A DNA stretch of 64,000 bases from CAZENU01 sp965222125 (GTDB taxonomy: Bacteria; Chloroflexota; Dehalococcoidia; Lucifugimonadales; CAZENU01). Positions 57,962 through 64,000 of the stretch are shown here, piece by piece. Numbering within the stretch: position 1 is the stretch's first letter; every line of letters starts with the position of its first letter. Both the position numbers and the translations under genes were made by a program. A model generated the notes under the pieces. The model was not told where the DNA came from. It saw only the letters and a list, made by a program, of their open reading frames with translations, and ran no database searches. The stretch spans positions 1 to 64,000 of the forward strand of contig CBDCTC010000004.1 of the NCBI GenBank assembly GCA_965222125.1, in the 5' to 3' direction.

Positions 57962-59386
57962 CTACGACACCGGCGGCCTGCGCCCGGACCACGGCCGCGC
58001 GCGCTCGAACGCCGCTGATGCGGCGAGCACCGTCTCTTCGTCGTACTTGCGCCCGATAATTTGAAGGCCGATGGGCAGACCGTCCTGCGAAAAACCCGCG
58101 GGTACGGACGCGGCTGGATGACCGATGGCGTTCGCGTGCATCGTGAACGCCCCGTTCCAGTACTGCACCGGGTACGACGAGCTCCCCGTGATGCTGCCCG
58201 GGAAGGTCTCGTTCGGGAAGGCGGGGAAGCACGACACGGGCGACATGATCAGATCGTAGGTCTCGAACGCGTCGTCGAACGTCGCCTTCAGCTCGGCGAT
58301 CCTCCCCTCGGCGCGCATGAACTCCGCGGTGGTGACCCGCGATCCCATATCGATGAAAAAGCGCGCGAACTCCGTCATTCGGTCTCCGTACTCGTCGAGG
58401 TACTGCGCAAACATGTGGTAAGCGCCCGCCGACTGGATGGGCCCGAACGAGTCGTAAGGCTCGGGCAGAACCATGTTCGCCTCCTCGACGGCGCAGCCCA
58501 GATCATCGAAGGCCACCGCGGCCTTGTAGGTACGGTCGACGACCTCCGGCGACACCGGGGCGAACCCGAAATCGGCACTCCAACCGATTCGGAGGCCGTC
58601 GATGTCCCGCTCCGTCGCGGCCATGAAGTCGGGCGGAGTCTGTCGGATCGACGCCTGGTCGCGGCGGTCGAAGCCTGCCATGACCTGGAGCAGCAGCGCG
58701 GCGTCCCGCACCGTCCGCGTCAACGGCCCAGCCTGCGAGAAGATGTTCGGCACGGGCGGCCCGCCGAGTCCGGTGTAGCCCGATACGCGGCCCAGCGTCG
58801 GCTTGATGGCGTAGATGCCGCAGAAGTTGGCGGGTATCCGCAGCGATCCGCCGCCGTCGCTTCCGGTCGCCGCCGGGCACAGGTACGCCGCCACGGCCGC
58901 CGCCGCTCCGCCGCTCGATCCTCCGGGCGTCCGGTCGGTATTCCACGGGTTGCGCCCCAGCACCCCGAGGGAGTTTTCGCACGTGCCCACCATGCCGAAC
59001 TCGGGCACGTTCGTCTTGCCCAGCATCACGGCCCCGGCGTTCAGGACCCGCTCGACGACGGCGGCGTTCCGTTCCGGCACCCGGTCTTCGTACACGACGG
59101 ACCCCATCGTCGTTCGAACGCCCGCGGTCATCTGCGTGTCCTTGATCGGCACGGGCAGGCCGTGCAGCGCGCCGAGCTTGTCACCACGCATTACGGCGTC
59201 CTCCGCCGCGCGCGCCTGCTCCATCGCCAGGTCGCGCGTCAGCAGAAGGAAGGAACTGAGCTGAGGGTCGAAGCGGGCGATACGGTCGAAGAACACTTCC
59301 GCCAGCTCGACAGGCGAGACCTGTTTCGCAGCGATCAGCTCGAGTAACTCCGTCGCCGGTTCGTATGCCAGCCGCTCATCCACCAT
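57962..59386 (-). CDS. Amidase signature family hydrolase
   Basis: 474 residues from ATG 59386 with GGAGG upstream. The Ser-cisSer-Lys triad lies in GLPVPIKDTQMTAGVRTTMG (Lys), and in TPGGSSGGAAAAVAAYLCPA followed by GSDGGGSLRIPANFCGIYA (the two Ser). KPTLGRVSGYTG and AGPLTRTVRDAALLL are further family marks. The C-terminal substrate lid has YWNGAFTMHANAIGHPAASV and GLPIGLQIIGRKYDEETVL. It hydrolyses amides or nitrile-derived amides. It lacks the GatA-specific context of gatC/gatB, so it is probably a catabolic amidase rather than the tRNA amidotransferase subunit. Confidence 0.92.
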   Translation of the reverse strand: MVDERLAYEPATELLELIAAKQVSPVELAEVFFDRIARFDPQLSSFLLLTRDLAMEQARAAEDAVMRGDKLGALHGLPVPIKDTQMTAGVRTTMGSVVYEDRVPERNAAVVERVLNAGAVMLGKTNVPEFGMVGTCENSLGVLGRNPWNTDRTPGGSSGGAAAAVAAYLCPAATGSDGGGSLRIPANFCGIYAIKPTLGRVSGYTGLGGPPVPNIFSQAGPLTRTVRDAALLLQVMAGFDRRDQASIRQTPPDFMAATERDIDGLRIGWSADFGFAPVSPEVVDRTYKAAVAFDDLGCAVEEANMVLPEPYDSFGPIQSAGAYHMFAQYLDEYGDRMTEFARFFIDMGSRVTTAEFMRAEGRIAELKATFDDAFETYDLIMSPVSCFPAFPNETFPGSITGSSSYPVQYWNGAFTMHANAIGHPAASVPAGFSQDGLPIGLQIIGRKYDEETVLAASAAFERARPWSGRRPPVS

Positions 59387-59553
59387 AGCTCTGCCTCCGC
59401 GCGCGTTTGATGTCGGAATGGGAGATGGCCTCGTGTCACGAGCCACGCACGAGGCGAATATGCTCGTCGTCGTCCCGTCGTCGTCGGCCAGGCCGTCGAC
59501 TGTCAGGCCCGTCGCCGGCGGTCGTGGCCCAGTTCGGCGGGGTAACCCTCCGT

Positions 59554-60723
59554 TTAGGGCAGGCGTCCTTTTTCCCGTGCCGCTCGTATGTAGAGTGCCG
59601 CTGGCAGCGCGGCCAGTGCGACGGTCGCGCTCACGAAGAAGGGTGTGCCCAGGTCGACTGCCATACCCGCCACCATGCCGGACACCCCGGACCCGAGGAC
59701 GACGCCAAGGGAGTAGGCGGCGTAGAAGATGCCGAACGCGATACCCCTGCGGCCGCTCGAGGCAACCTCCGATACCGTTGTGCCCAGGGATGGGAACAGA
59801 AAGCCGAAGCCGAGGCCGAACACGACCATCGCCCCAAGCGCGGGGGGCGCCGCGCCGTCGGACACCGCCAGCACCAGACCGCTGGCGCAGAGAAGCGCCA
59901 GACCCAACGAAACGGCGAGTCTGCGCGAAACGTCGTCGACCGCACGATGTACCGGACTACCCATGACCACCGTAGCCACCAGCGAGAACGTCGCGAAGGC
60001 GATGCCCGACATGCGCGGCGCAGCGCCGGCCGTCTCGAGCGCTATCGGGAGATGGTTGATCAGCGCGCCGATGCCGAACGTCATCGCCATCACCGCGCAG
60101 AGCACCGGGGCGAGCTCGCGCCACATCCGGGACGAGGGGCGCGCCCTGTCCGCAGACTGCCGTTCGACCGCCTCGGCCGGCGCCGAGGGCACCAGTGTCC
60201 AGAACATGACCGCGGCGAGTAGCATCAGGCTTCCGCTCGTCGCGAATACCGCCCCGAAGTCCCAGATGTCTCGGATGTAGGCGGCAACCGGAGGGCCGAT
60301 GACGGCGGACACCGCAATGAGGGCGCCGGTCATGCCGATCGACCGGGTCTGGTGGCGGCTCGCGCGGTCGCCGAGCATCGCAAACGCGCCGGGGGCCAGC
60401 ACGCCCGCGGCCAGCCCGTGAAAGGCGCGAAGGGCCAGAAGCTGTCCAGGGGTCGAGACGAAATCGTACAGGTACAGCGACCCCGCCGTGAGCAGCATCC
60501 CGGCGACTATGAGGCGCTTGCGGTCCAGCTTGTCGAGAAGCACTCCCGCGCCGACGTTGCCGGCGAGGTTGGAGGCAGAATACATGCCGACAATCGCACC
60601 GCCCAACGACGCCGTCGCGCCCAGCGACTGCGCGTAGGCCGAGATCACCGGGAGCTGCATGAACAGGTCGAGAAACGCGACCAGCACCACCGCCCGGATG
60701 GCCCAGGCCGAAATTCGCGCCAT
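59554..60723 (-). CDS. MFS transporter
   Basis: 389 residues, about 12 membrane segments, ATG 60723. Helix 2-3 loop GNVGAGVLLDKLDRKRLIVA matches the MFS motif GxLaDrxGrk, and LLALRAFHGLAAGVLAPGA and GALIAVSAVIGPPVAAYI follow the pattern of helices 4-5. A central cytosolic loop carries PAEAVERQSADRARPSSR. The second half has GLGFGFLFPSLGTTV and AAYSLGVVLGSGVSGMVAG. Resembles drug/metabolite exporters of the DHA1 type. Substrate not predictable. The heptameric repeat begins 26 bases upstream of its start. Confidence 0.87.
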   Translation of the reverse strand: MARISAWAIRAVVLVAFLDLFMQLPVISAYAQSLGATASLGGAIVGMYSASNLAGNVGAGVLLDKLDRKRLIVAGMLLTAGSLYLYDFVSTPGQLLALRAFHGLAAGVLAPGAFAMLGDRASRHQTRSIGMTGALIAVSAVIGPPVAAYIRDIWDFGAVFATSGSLMLLAAVMFWTLVPSAPAEAVERQSADRARPSSRMWRELAPVLCAVMAMTFGIGALINHLPIALETAGAAPRMSGIAFATFSLVATVVMGSPVHRAVDDVSRRLAVSLGLALLCASGLVLAVSDGAAPPALGAMVVFGLGFGFLFPSLGTTVSEVASSGRRGIAFGIFYAAYSLGVVLGSGVSGMVAGMAVDLGTPFFVSATVALAALPAALYIRAAREKGRLP

Positions 60724-60749
60724 TATCTGCGGACCGCGAAGAGGGTCAT

Positions 60750-60777
60750 GGTGGATAGTAGATAGTGGGTAGTTGGG
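60750..60777. repeat. Heptameric repeat, left flank of the S23-type gene
   Basis: Four units GGTGGAT, AGTAGAT, AGTGGGT, AGTTGGG on the plus strand. The right side of the S23 gene has the same heptamer inverted (ATCCACT ATCCACT at 61130-61142, and again at 61238-61246). It thus frames the gene by inverted arrays. Same unit as the ten-copy array at 30122-30191. Confidence 0.7.
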
Positions 60778-60780
60778 GAG

Positions 60781-61134
60781 TCAGCGGCGGAGTGACTTTA
60801 CGAGTCCGGTCAGCAGTCTGCCGGTTTCATCGCAGAGTTTCAACGCGCTCTCAGAGTTCGTTCGTGGCAGGAGCTCCAAGTTGCGGCACAACGTAAGCAG
60901 CGTCTCCAGTCCGGCCAAGGAACCCCGGGCCACGCCCAGGAAATGCAGAAACTCTCCAGTGCCGTGCCTCGCCTGGCCCTCCGCGATATTGGCCGGAACG
61001 GACACCGCCGCCCGCGTCAGCTGCGAACGCATCCCATAGGTCTCTACCTTGGGCAATAGCGGCGAACAGCGATACACGGTCTCGGCCAACACCATCGACT
61101 TCTGCCGGACAATCAACTCCCGATAGCTATCCAC
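60781..61134 (-). CDS. S23-type four-helix bundle protein
   Basis: 117 residues from GTG 61134, the only start in frame, lying inside a heptameric repeat unit. Family signatures are YRELIVRQKSMVLAETVYR, LPKVETYGMRSQLTRAAVSV, PANIAEGQARHGTGEFLHFL, GVARGSLAGLETLLTLCRNL and a closing helix to GRLLTGLVKSLRR. This is the family first seen in proteins encoded by intervening sequences of 23S rRNA and related to the Avd accessory protein of diversity-generating retroelements. No reverse transcriptase or template repeat is nearby. Cellular role unknown. The gene together with its flanking repeats behaves like a mobile unit. Confidence 0.9.
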   Translation of the reverse strand: MDSYRELIVRQKSMVLAETVYRCSPLLPKVETYGMRSQLTRAAVSVPANIAEGQARHGTGEFLHFLGVARGSLAGLETLLTLCRNLELLPRTNSESALKLCDETGRLLTGLVKSLRR

Positions 61135-61243
61135 TATCCACTAACCTGGTCTCTTTCTTGGGCAACAGCGGCGAACAGCGATACACCGTTTCGGCCAACG
61201 CCATCGACTTCTGCCAGACGACCAACTCCCGATAGCTATCCAC
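61127..61243 (-). pseudogene. Truncated tandem copy of the S23-type gene
   Basis: From GTG 61243, again within a heptamer, the frame encodes DSYRELVVWQKSMALAETVY followed by RCSPLLPKKET, about 90% identical to the N-terminus of the full copy. It then jumps after GAGACC straight into the heptameric repeat (AGGTTAGTGGAT) and stops at 61127 after 38 residues. It retains VWQKSM, closer to the family consensus than the VRQKSM of the complete gene. So it is an independent, diverged copy that lost its last three helices. Confidence 0.85.
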
Positions 61244-61257
61244 TATCCCCCCATCCA

Positions 61258-61749
61258 TTACATGAAGTGGCTGTAGTGGCCGACGATTATCTCCATCTGC
61301 ATCTGGTCCCAGTCCTCACGCTTCTCCATGATCGTCCGTTCCACTATTCCGGCGTCGCCCAGGAACCGGTCGTTCCAGAGGCCGTCGCCGAACTTCATCG
61401 CGTCCACGAGTCGGCCGAATCCTTCGAGTATCATCCCGTTGACGCGTTCCGGGTCGATCATGGACAGGCAAACGCCCTCGTACTCCGCGTCTTCGGGAGG
61501 CTCGGACAGGAAGTAGACGCGCATCTCTATTCCGCTCGATGCCGACTTCGTGTTCCGGAAGAGGACGCTCATCTCGGGGCCGCCCGTGGTCGGTATGCTC
61601 TCCCAGTCGCAGTCCTCGTCCTGCAGGTACCGCTCCAGCTCGGCCTCGTCCCTCCGCTTCATTATGTGGAGGGTCCCGAACACCGCTCCGACGATCGCCA
61701 GGGCGAATAGGGCTATTCCCAACACCACGTAGACTACCAGCACGACCAT
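61258..61749 (-). CDS. Membrane-anchored protein of unknown function
   Basis: 163 residues from ATG 61749 with GAGGGGAG just upstream. One N-terminal transmembrane helix (VVYVVLGIALFALAIVGAVF) is followed by KRRDEAELERYLQDEDCDWE and a soluble domain of about 120 residues with EMSVLFRNTKSASSGIEMRV, FLSEPPEDAEYEGVCLSMID and a His-rich end HYSHFM. The domain looks like a compact alpha/beta fold facing the cytoplasm or outside. No family is recognised. It stands alone between S23 and a dioxygenase gene. Confidence 0.6.
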   Translation of the reverse strand: MVVLVVYVVLGIALFALAIVGAVFGTLHIMKRRDEAELERYLQDEDCDWESIPTTGGPEMSVLFRNTKSASSGIEMRVYFLSEPPEDAEYEGVCLSMIDPERVNGMILEGFGRLVDAMKFGDGLWNDRFLGDAGIVERTIMEKREDWDQMQMEIIVGHYSHFM

Positions 61750-62057
61750 CTCCCCTCGAGGGCCCTTCGCCGGCCTGATGGCCTGCGCCGGGCGCTCACG
61801 TCCGTTTACGTCAGCTCGGCGGCGGCGGAGTCGGCGCCAACCCCGCGGGACGCGCTCCAATGGTACCACCCAGCGGGGCAATCGCAATTGCCGTGGCCTG
61901 GTCACGACTGTGCGCGATTGGTCTTCGGCAAGGCGGCGCGTGGTCGCGACCGGCGATGCGCCCCACCTAAGCAGCGGCGCTGTTCGGGGTGATGGGGCCG
62001 TGCGGCATGAGGCATCTAGTCGCAGCCGTCGTCCCGTCGCGGGGCCATGGAGGCTGG
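61750..62057. other. Intergenic stretch without recognised features
   Basis: 308 bases between the membrane protein start and the end of the dioxygenase gene. Open frames here are shadows with high Arg/Pro content. A GAAGCGGCG-like GC-rich segment could form weak hairpins, but nothing is convincing. Confidence 0.5.
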
Positions 62058-62927
62058 TCAGGCGACGCCCAGCTCCCGCAGCCTGTCGGCCATGCGCTTG
62101 ATTCGTGGGCGGTCGCACTGGAGGAACGCGTCTTCGTGGGCCTGCTGGCGCTGCCGGTACTGGATGGCCTGCTGCGCTCCCATCGTAGTCTTGTGCATGT
62201 CGTTGATCGCGTCCACCTGCGCCTGCGTCGTGGGGTTGGCGAAGTAGTTCAGCGTGAACATCCGTCGGCCGGTACGGCCGCCCCACGAGCCGTGGTACAG
62301 GTGCTGCTCGAAGAAGACGACGTCGCTGGGGTTGGACTCGACGGCGTAGCCGGGCAGGTCCCGCTGCTCGACGCCGAACACGGGCTTGTTCGGGTCCAGT
62401 CCCTGCTCCAAGTATGGCTTCAGCGCCTCTTTGGTCTGCCTGCCCTCGGCGATGGTCTGCAGCGTCCTCCACATCCTCAGGGGCCTGAGCTGGTCGTGGA
62501 ACGGCATCCGGTGGGAGCCGGGGATGAAGCGTATGCAGCCGCTGTCCCGCGTGACGGGGTCGAGGTAGAACGCGATCTTGATGCGGCCGTGGCCCATCTC
62601 CGGGTCCGGCGCGTCGGGGTGCCAGGAGGTGTCGCCGACGTACAGGTTGCCGTCCGAGCCCCACCAGAGGAATTCAGGCCCCAGTAGCTGCTCCATCGGC
62701 CCGTAGATGCGGTCGTCGTCGATCAGGCTCATCAGCTTGGGACGCAGCTCGGCGAAGGCCATGACGGCCTGCCGCTTCTCGCCGTGGAAGGCTTGCCCCT
62801 GCCGCTCCTCCTCCATGACCTCCTCGAACTCGCACTCGATCTCGGCCATCTCGTCTGGAGGGAATAGGCCCGGCAGGGCGACGAATCCAAAGGTCCTGAA
62901 GTGCCGTACCTGTTGGTCAGTCAGCAT
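62058..62927 (-). CDS. Phytanoyl-CoA dioxygenase (PhyH) family protein
   Basis: 289 residues from ATG 62927 with GAGAG upstream. A non-haem Fe(II)/2-oxoglutarate oxygenase: RHFRTFGFVALPGLFPPDE at the N-terminus, the facial triad HxD in TSWHPDAPDPEMG, IKIAFYLDPVTRDSGCIRFI with PGSH, and the distal His and 2OG-binding Arg in EQHLYHGSWGGRTGRRMFTL. Hydroxylates a small carboxylate or secondary metabolite. PhyH genes are expanded in marine Chloroflexi and Poribacteria. The preceding gene on the strand is an enolase-superfamily dehydratase 16 bases upstream, so the two probably form a catabolic operon. Confidence 0.88.
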   Translation of the reverse strand: MLTDQQVRHFRTFGFVALPGLFPPDEMAEIECEFEEVMEEERQGQAFHGEKRQAVMAFAELRPKLMSLIDDDRIYGPMEQLLGPEFLWWGSDGNLYVGDTSWHPDAPDPEMGHGRIKIAFYLDPVTRDSGCIRFIPGSHRMPFHDQLRPLRMWRTLQTIAEGRQTKEALKPYLEQGLDPNKPVFGVEQRDLPGYAVESNPSDVVFFEQHLYHGSWGGRTGRRMFTLNYFANPTTQAQVDAINDMHKTTMGAQQAIQYRQRQQAHEDAFLQCDRPRIKRMADRLRELGVA

Positions 62928-62943
62928 CTTGAGCTCTCCTTTC

Positions 62944-63999
62944 CTACTGGTCGACCACCGAGCCGTCGACGTTGAGCCGTGTCCGCACCTCTCTTGGAGT
63001 CGGCGGGTACCTCTCGTGCGCGTCGTCGGCGAGCTCGATCCCGATGCCCGGAGCGTCCGGGACGATCAGAAAGCCGTTTTCCAGCTCCAACGGCGTCTTG
63101 ACTATCTCGCTCTTCGGCGGCTCGTGCTCGCCGACCGGATACTCCTGTATCGTGAAGTTCGGGATGCACGCCGCGAGCTGAAGGCAGGCCGCGGTGCTCA
63201 CCGGGCTGAGCGGGTTGTGCGGCACCACGCCGACGTAGTGCGCCTCAGCGATGGCCGCGATCTTCTTGCTGTGGGTGAGTCCTCCGGCCAGGCACACGTC
63301 CGGCCTGACGTACTGTACCGCGCCCCGGCTGAGCAGCATCTGGAACTCGTGGATCGTGTGGAACCGCTCTCCAGTGGCAATGGGGATGGAGATGTTCTGC
63401 GCGACCAGCCCCATGGCGTCGAAGTTGTCTGGGAGTATGGGGTCCTCGTAGAAGAGCGGGTGGTACGGCTCGATACCCTTCGCCAGCGTGACCGCCTCCG
63501 CCGGGGTCAGGCGGCGGTGGATCTCGATGCACAGGTCCACGTCGTCTCCGGCCGCCTCGCGGTACGCGGCGACCGCCTCTATGGCGCCTCGCATGTTCTC
63601 GGCGTGAGTCTTGAAGAACGGTTTGTCGACTGGTTCGTCCAGGAAGGGCGTCAGATGCCCGACCGCCGTGAATCCGGCCTCCTTGGCGTCCTTGACGCCC
63701 TGCACGAGCTTCTCTCTCGTGTCGCCGAACACGTGACAGTAGACTCGCGCTCTGTCTCTCGTCTTGCCGCCCATGAGCTGGTACACGGGCACGCCGAAGT
63801 GCTTTCCCGCGATGTCCCACAGGGCGATGTCCAGTGCGCTGATCGCGCCCATGATGGCCGCGCCGCGAAAGTGGCTGAAGCGGTACATGTACTGCCAGTG
63901 GTGCTCGATGCGCAGCGGGTCCTCGCCAACGAGGTAGCGTCCGAGCTTGTCGATGGCCGCCTGCGACGCCTCGAGGAAGCCCCACGCGCCCGACTCGCC
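62944..63999 (-). CDS. Mandelate racemase/muconate lactonizing (enolase superfamily) enzyme, partial
   Basis: The 3' 352 codons of a gene whose start lies beyond the window edge. The capping-domain end (YRFSHFRGAAIMGAISALDI) with ALWDIAGKHFGVPVYQLMGG is typical. The barrel then carries metal ligands in DLCIEIHRRL, FYEDPILPDN and ATGERFHT, and the late VVPHNPLSPVSTAACLQLA with a catalytic His. The HNPLSPVST motif and GERFH match the D-galactonate/gluconate dehydratase branch of sugar-acid dehydratases. It would dehydrate an aldonic acid to a 2-keto-3-deoxy product. Expansions of this family are reported for SAR202 Chloroflexi. Confidence 0.88.
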   Translation of the reverse strand, partial: GESGAWGFLEASQAAIDKLGRYLVGEDPLRIEHHWQYMYRFSHFRGAAIMGAISALDIALWDIAGKHFGVPVYQLMGGKTRDRARVYCHVFGDTREKLVQGVKDAKEAGFTAVGHLTPFLDEPVDKPFFKTHAENMRGAIEAVAAYREAAGDDVDLCIEIHRRLTPAEAVTLAKGIEPYHPLFYEDPILPDNFDAMGLVAQNISIPIATGERFHTIHEFQMLLSRGAVQYVRPDVCLAGGLTHSKKIAAIAEAHYVGVVPHNPLSPVSTAACLQLAACIPNFTIQEYPVGEHEPPKSEIVKTPLELENGFLIVPDAPGIGIELADDAHERYPPTPREVRTRLNVDGSVVDQ

Positions 64000-64000
64000 G

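Noticed and set aside
57962..59386. GatA subunit of the tRNA amidotransferase
   Set aside because: No gatB or gatC neighbour, and the surroundings are catabolic. The general amidase family assignment is safer.
60781..61243. Diversity-generating retroelement (S23/Avd-like gene plus repeats)
   Set aside because: No reverse transcriptase, no template/variable repeat pair with adenine-specific differences, and the short duplicate is a truncated gene, not a TR/VR.

Overview
This is a GC-rich, gene-dense stretch of a bacterial chromosome. I place it, by inference, in Chloroflexota near the SAR202/Dehalococcoidia-type lineages. The reasons are a surface protein with a Thr-Pro (PT) stalk, a DUF4350-like remnant, frequent GTG/TTG starts, and a catabolic repertoire of Gfo/Idh/MocA dehydrogenases, COG2159/COG3618 amidohydrolases, an enolase-superfamily dehydratase, a PhyH-type dioxygenase and a DmdA-like demethylase. 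No rRNA gene is present to confirm this.

Layout. 0-1.85 kb: recombination-repair block (dnaX tail, ybaB, recR, recO). 2.1-4.3 kb: mobile scrap yard with a signal-peptide stub, a complete IS5-type element with a frameshifted transposase, an IS630 remnant and a broken zinc-ribbon membrane gene. 4.35-7.5 kb: two tiny genes, then a one-polypeptide histidine kinase/response regulator/DNA-binding protein. 7.6-14.3 kb: co-directional catabolic cluster (Gfo/Idh/MocA dehydrogenase, penicillin-acylase-like hydrolase, beta-propeller GH32/43-like protein, polysaccharide deacetylase). 14.4-18 kb: AT-richer membrane protein, DUF1800 protein, terminator, orphan HsdR-N-type nuclease. 18-24.3 kb: hydroxyisobutyrate-type dehydrogenase, IS481 remnant, amidohydrolase, zinc alcohol dehydrogenase, acyl-CoA synthetase. 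24.4-31.9 kb: membrane-anchored metzincin-like protein, ThDP enzyme, RraA-like protein, alpha/beta hydrolase preceded by a heptameric repeat, lipoprotein. 32.1-32.6 kb: tRNA-Lys followed by scraps of degraded oxidoreductase genes. 33.4-37.1 kb: dehydrogenase, ThuA and a DmdA-like demethylase.

37.2-44.6 kb, minus strand: one long thiamin operon. A promoter, a TPP riboswitch and a hairpin terminator precede an SSS-family symporter, tenA, thiD, thiE, thiO, thiS, thiG, tenA and a second thiE/tenI. Several genes overlap by 4 bp. thiC is absent, which suggests pyrimidine salvage or import. Directly upstream lie two nested MITE-like elements, the inner one with 13-bp perfect terminal repeats and an 8-bp target duplication.

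45.1-57.1 kb: rtcB, amidohydrolase, coiled-coil lipoprotein, then a decay zone (DUF4350-like, kinase and collagen-like peptidase pseudogenes) interspersed with intact GrpB, NUDIX and a heterodimeric ABC exporter. 57.2-64 kb: HAD hydrolase, amidase, MFS transporter, an S23-type four-helix-bundle gene with a truncated tandem copy flanked by the same heptameric repeat seen at 30.1 kb, a membrane protein, PhyH dioxygenase and a partial enolase-superfamily gene.
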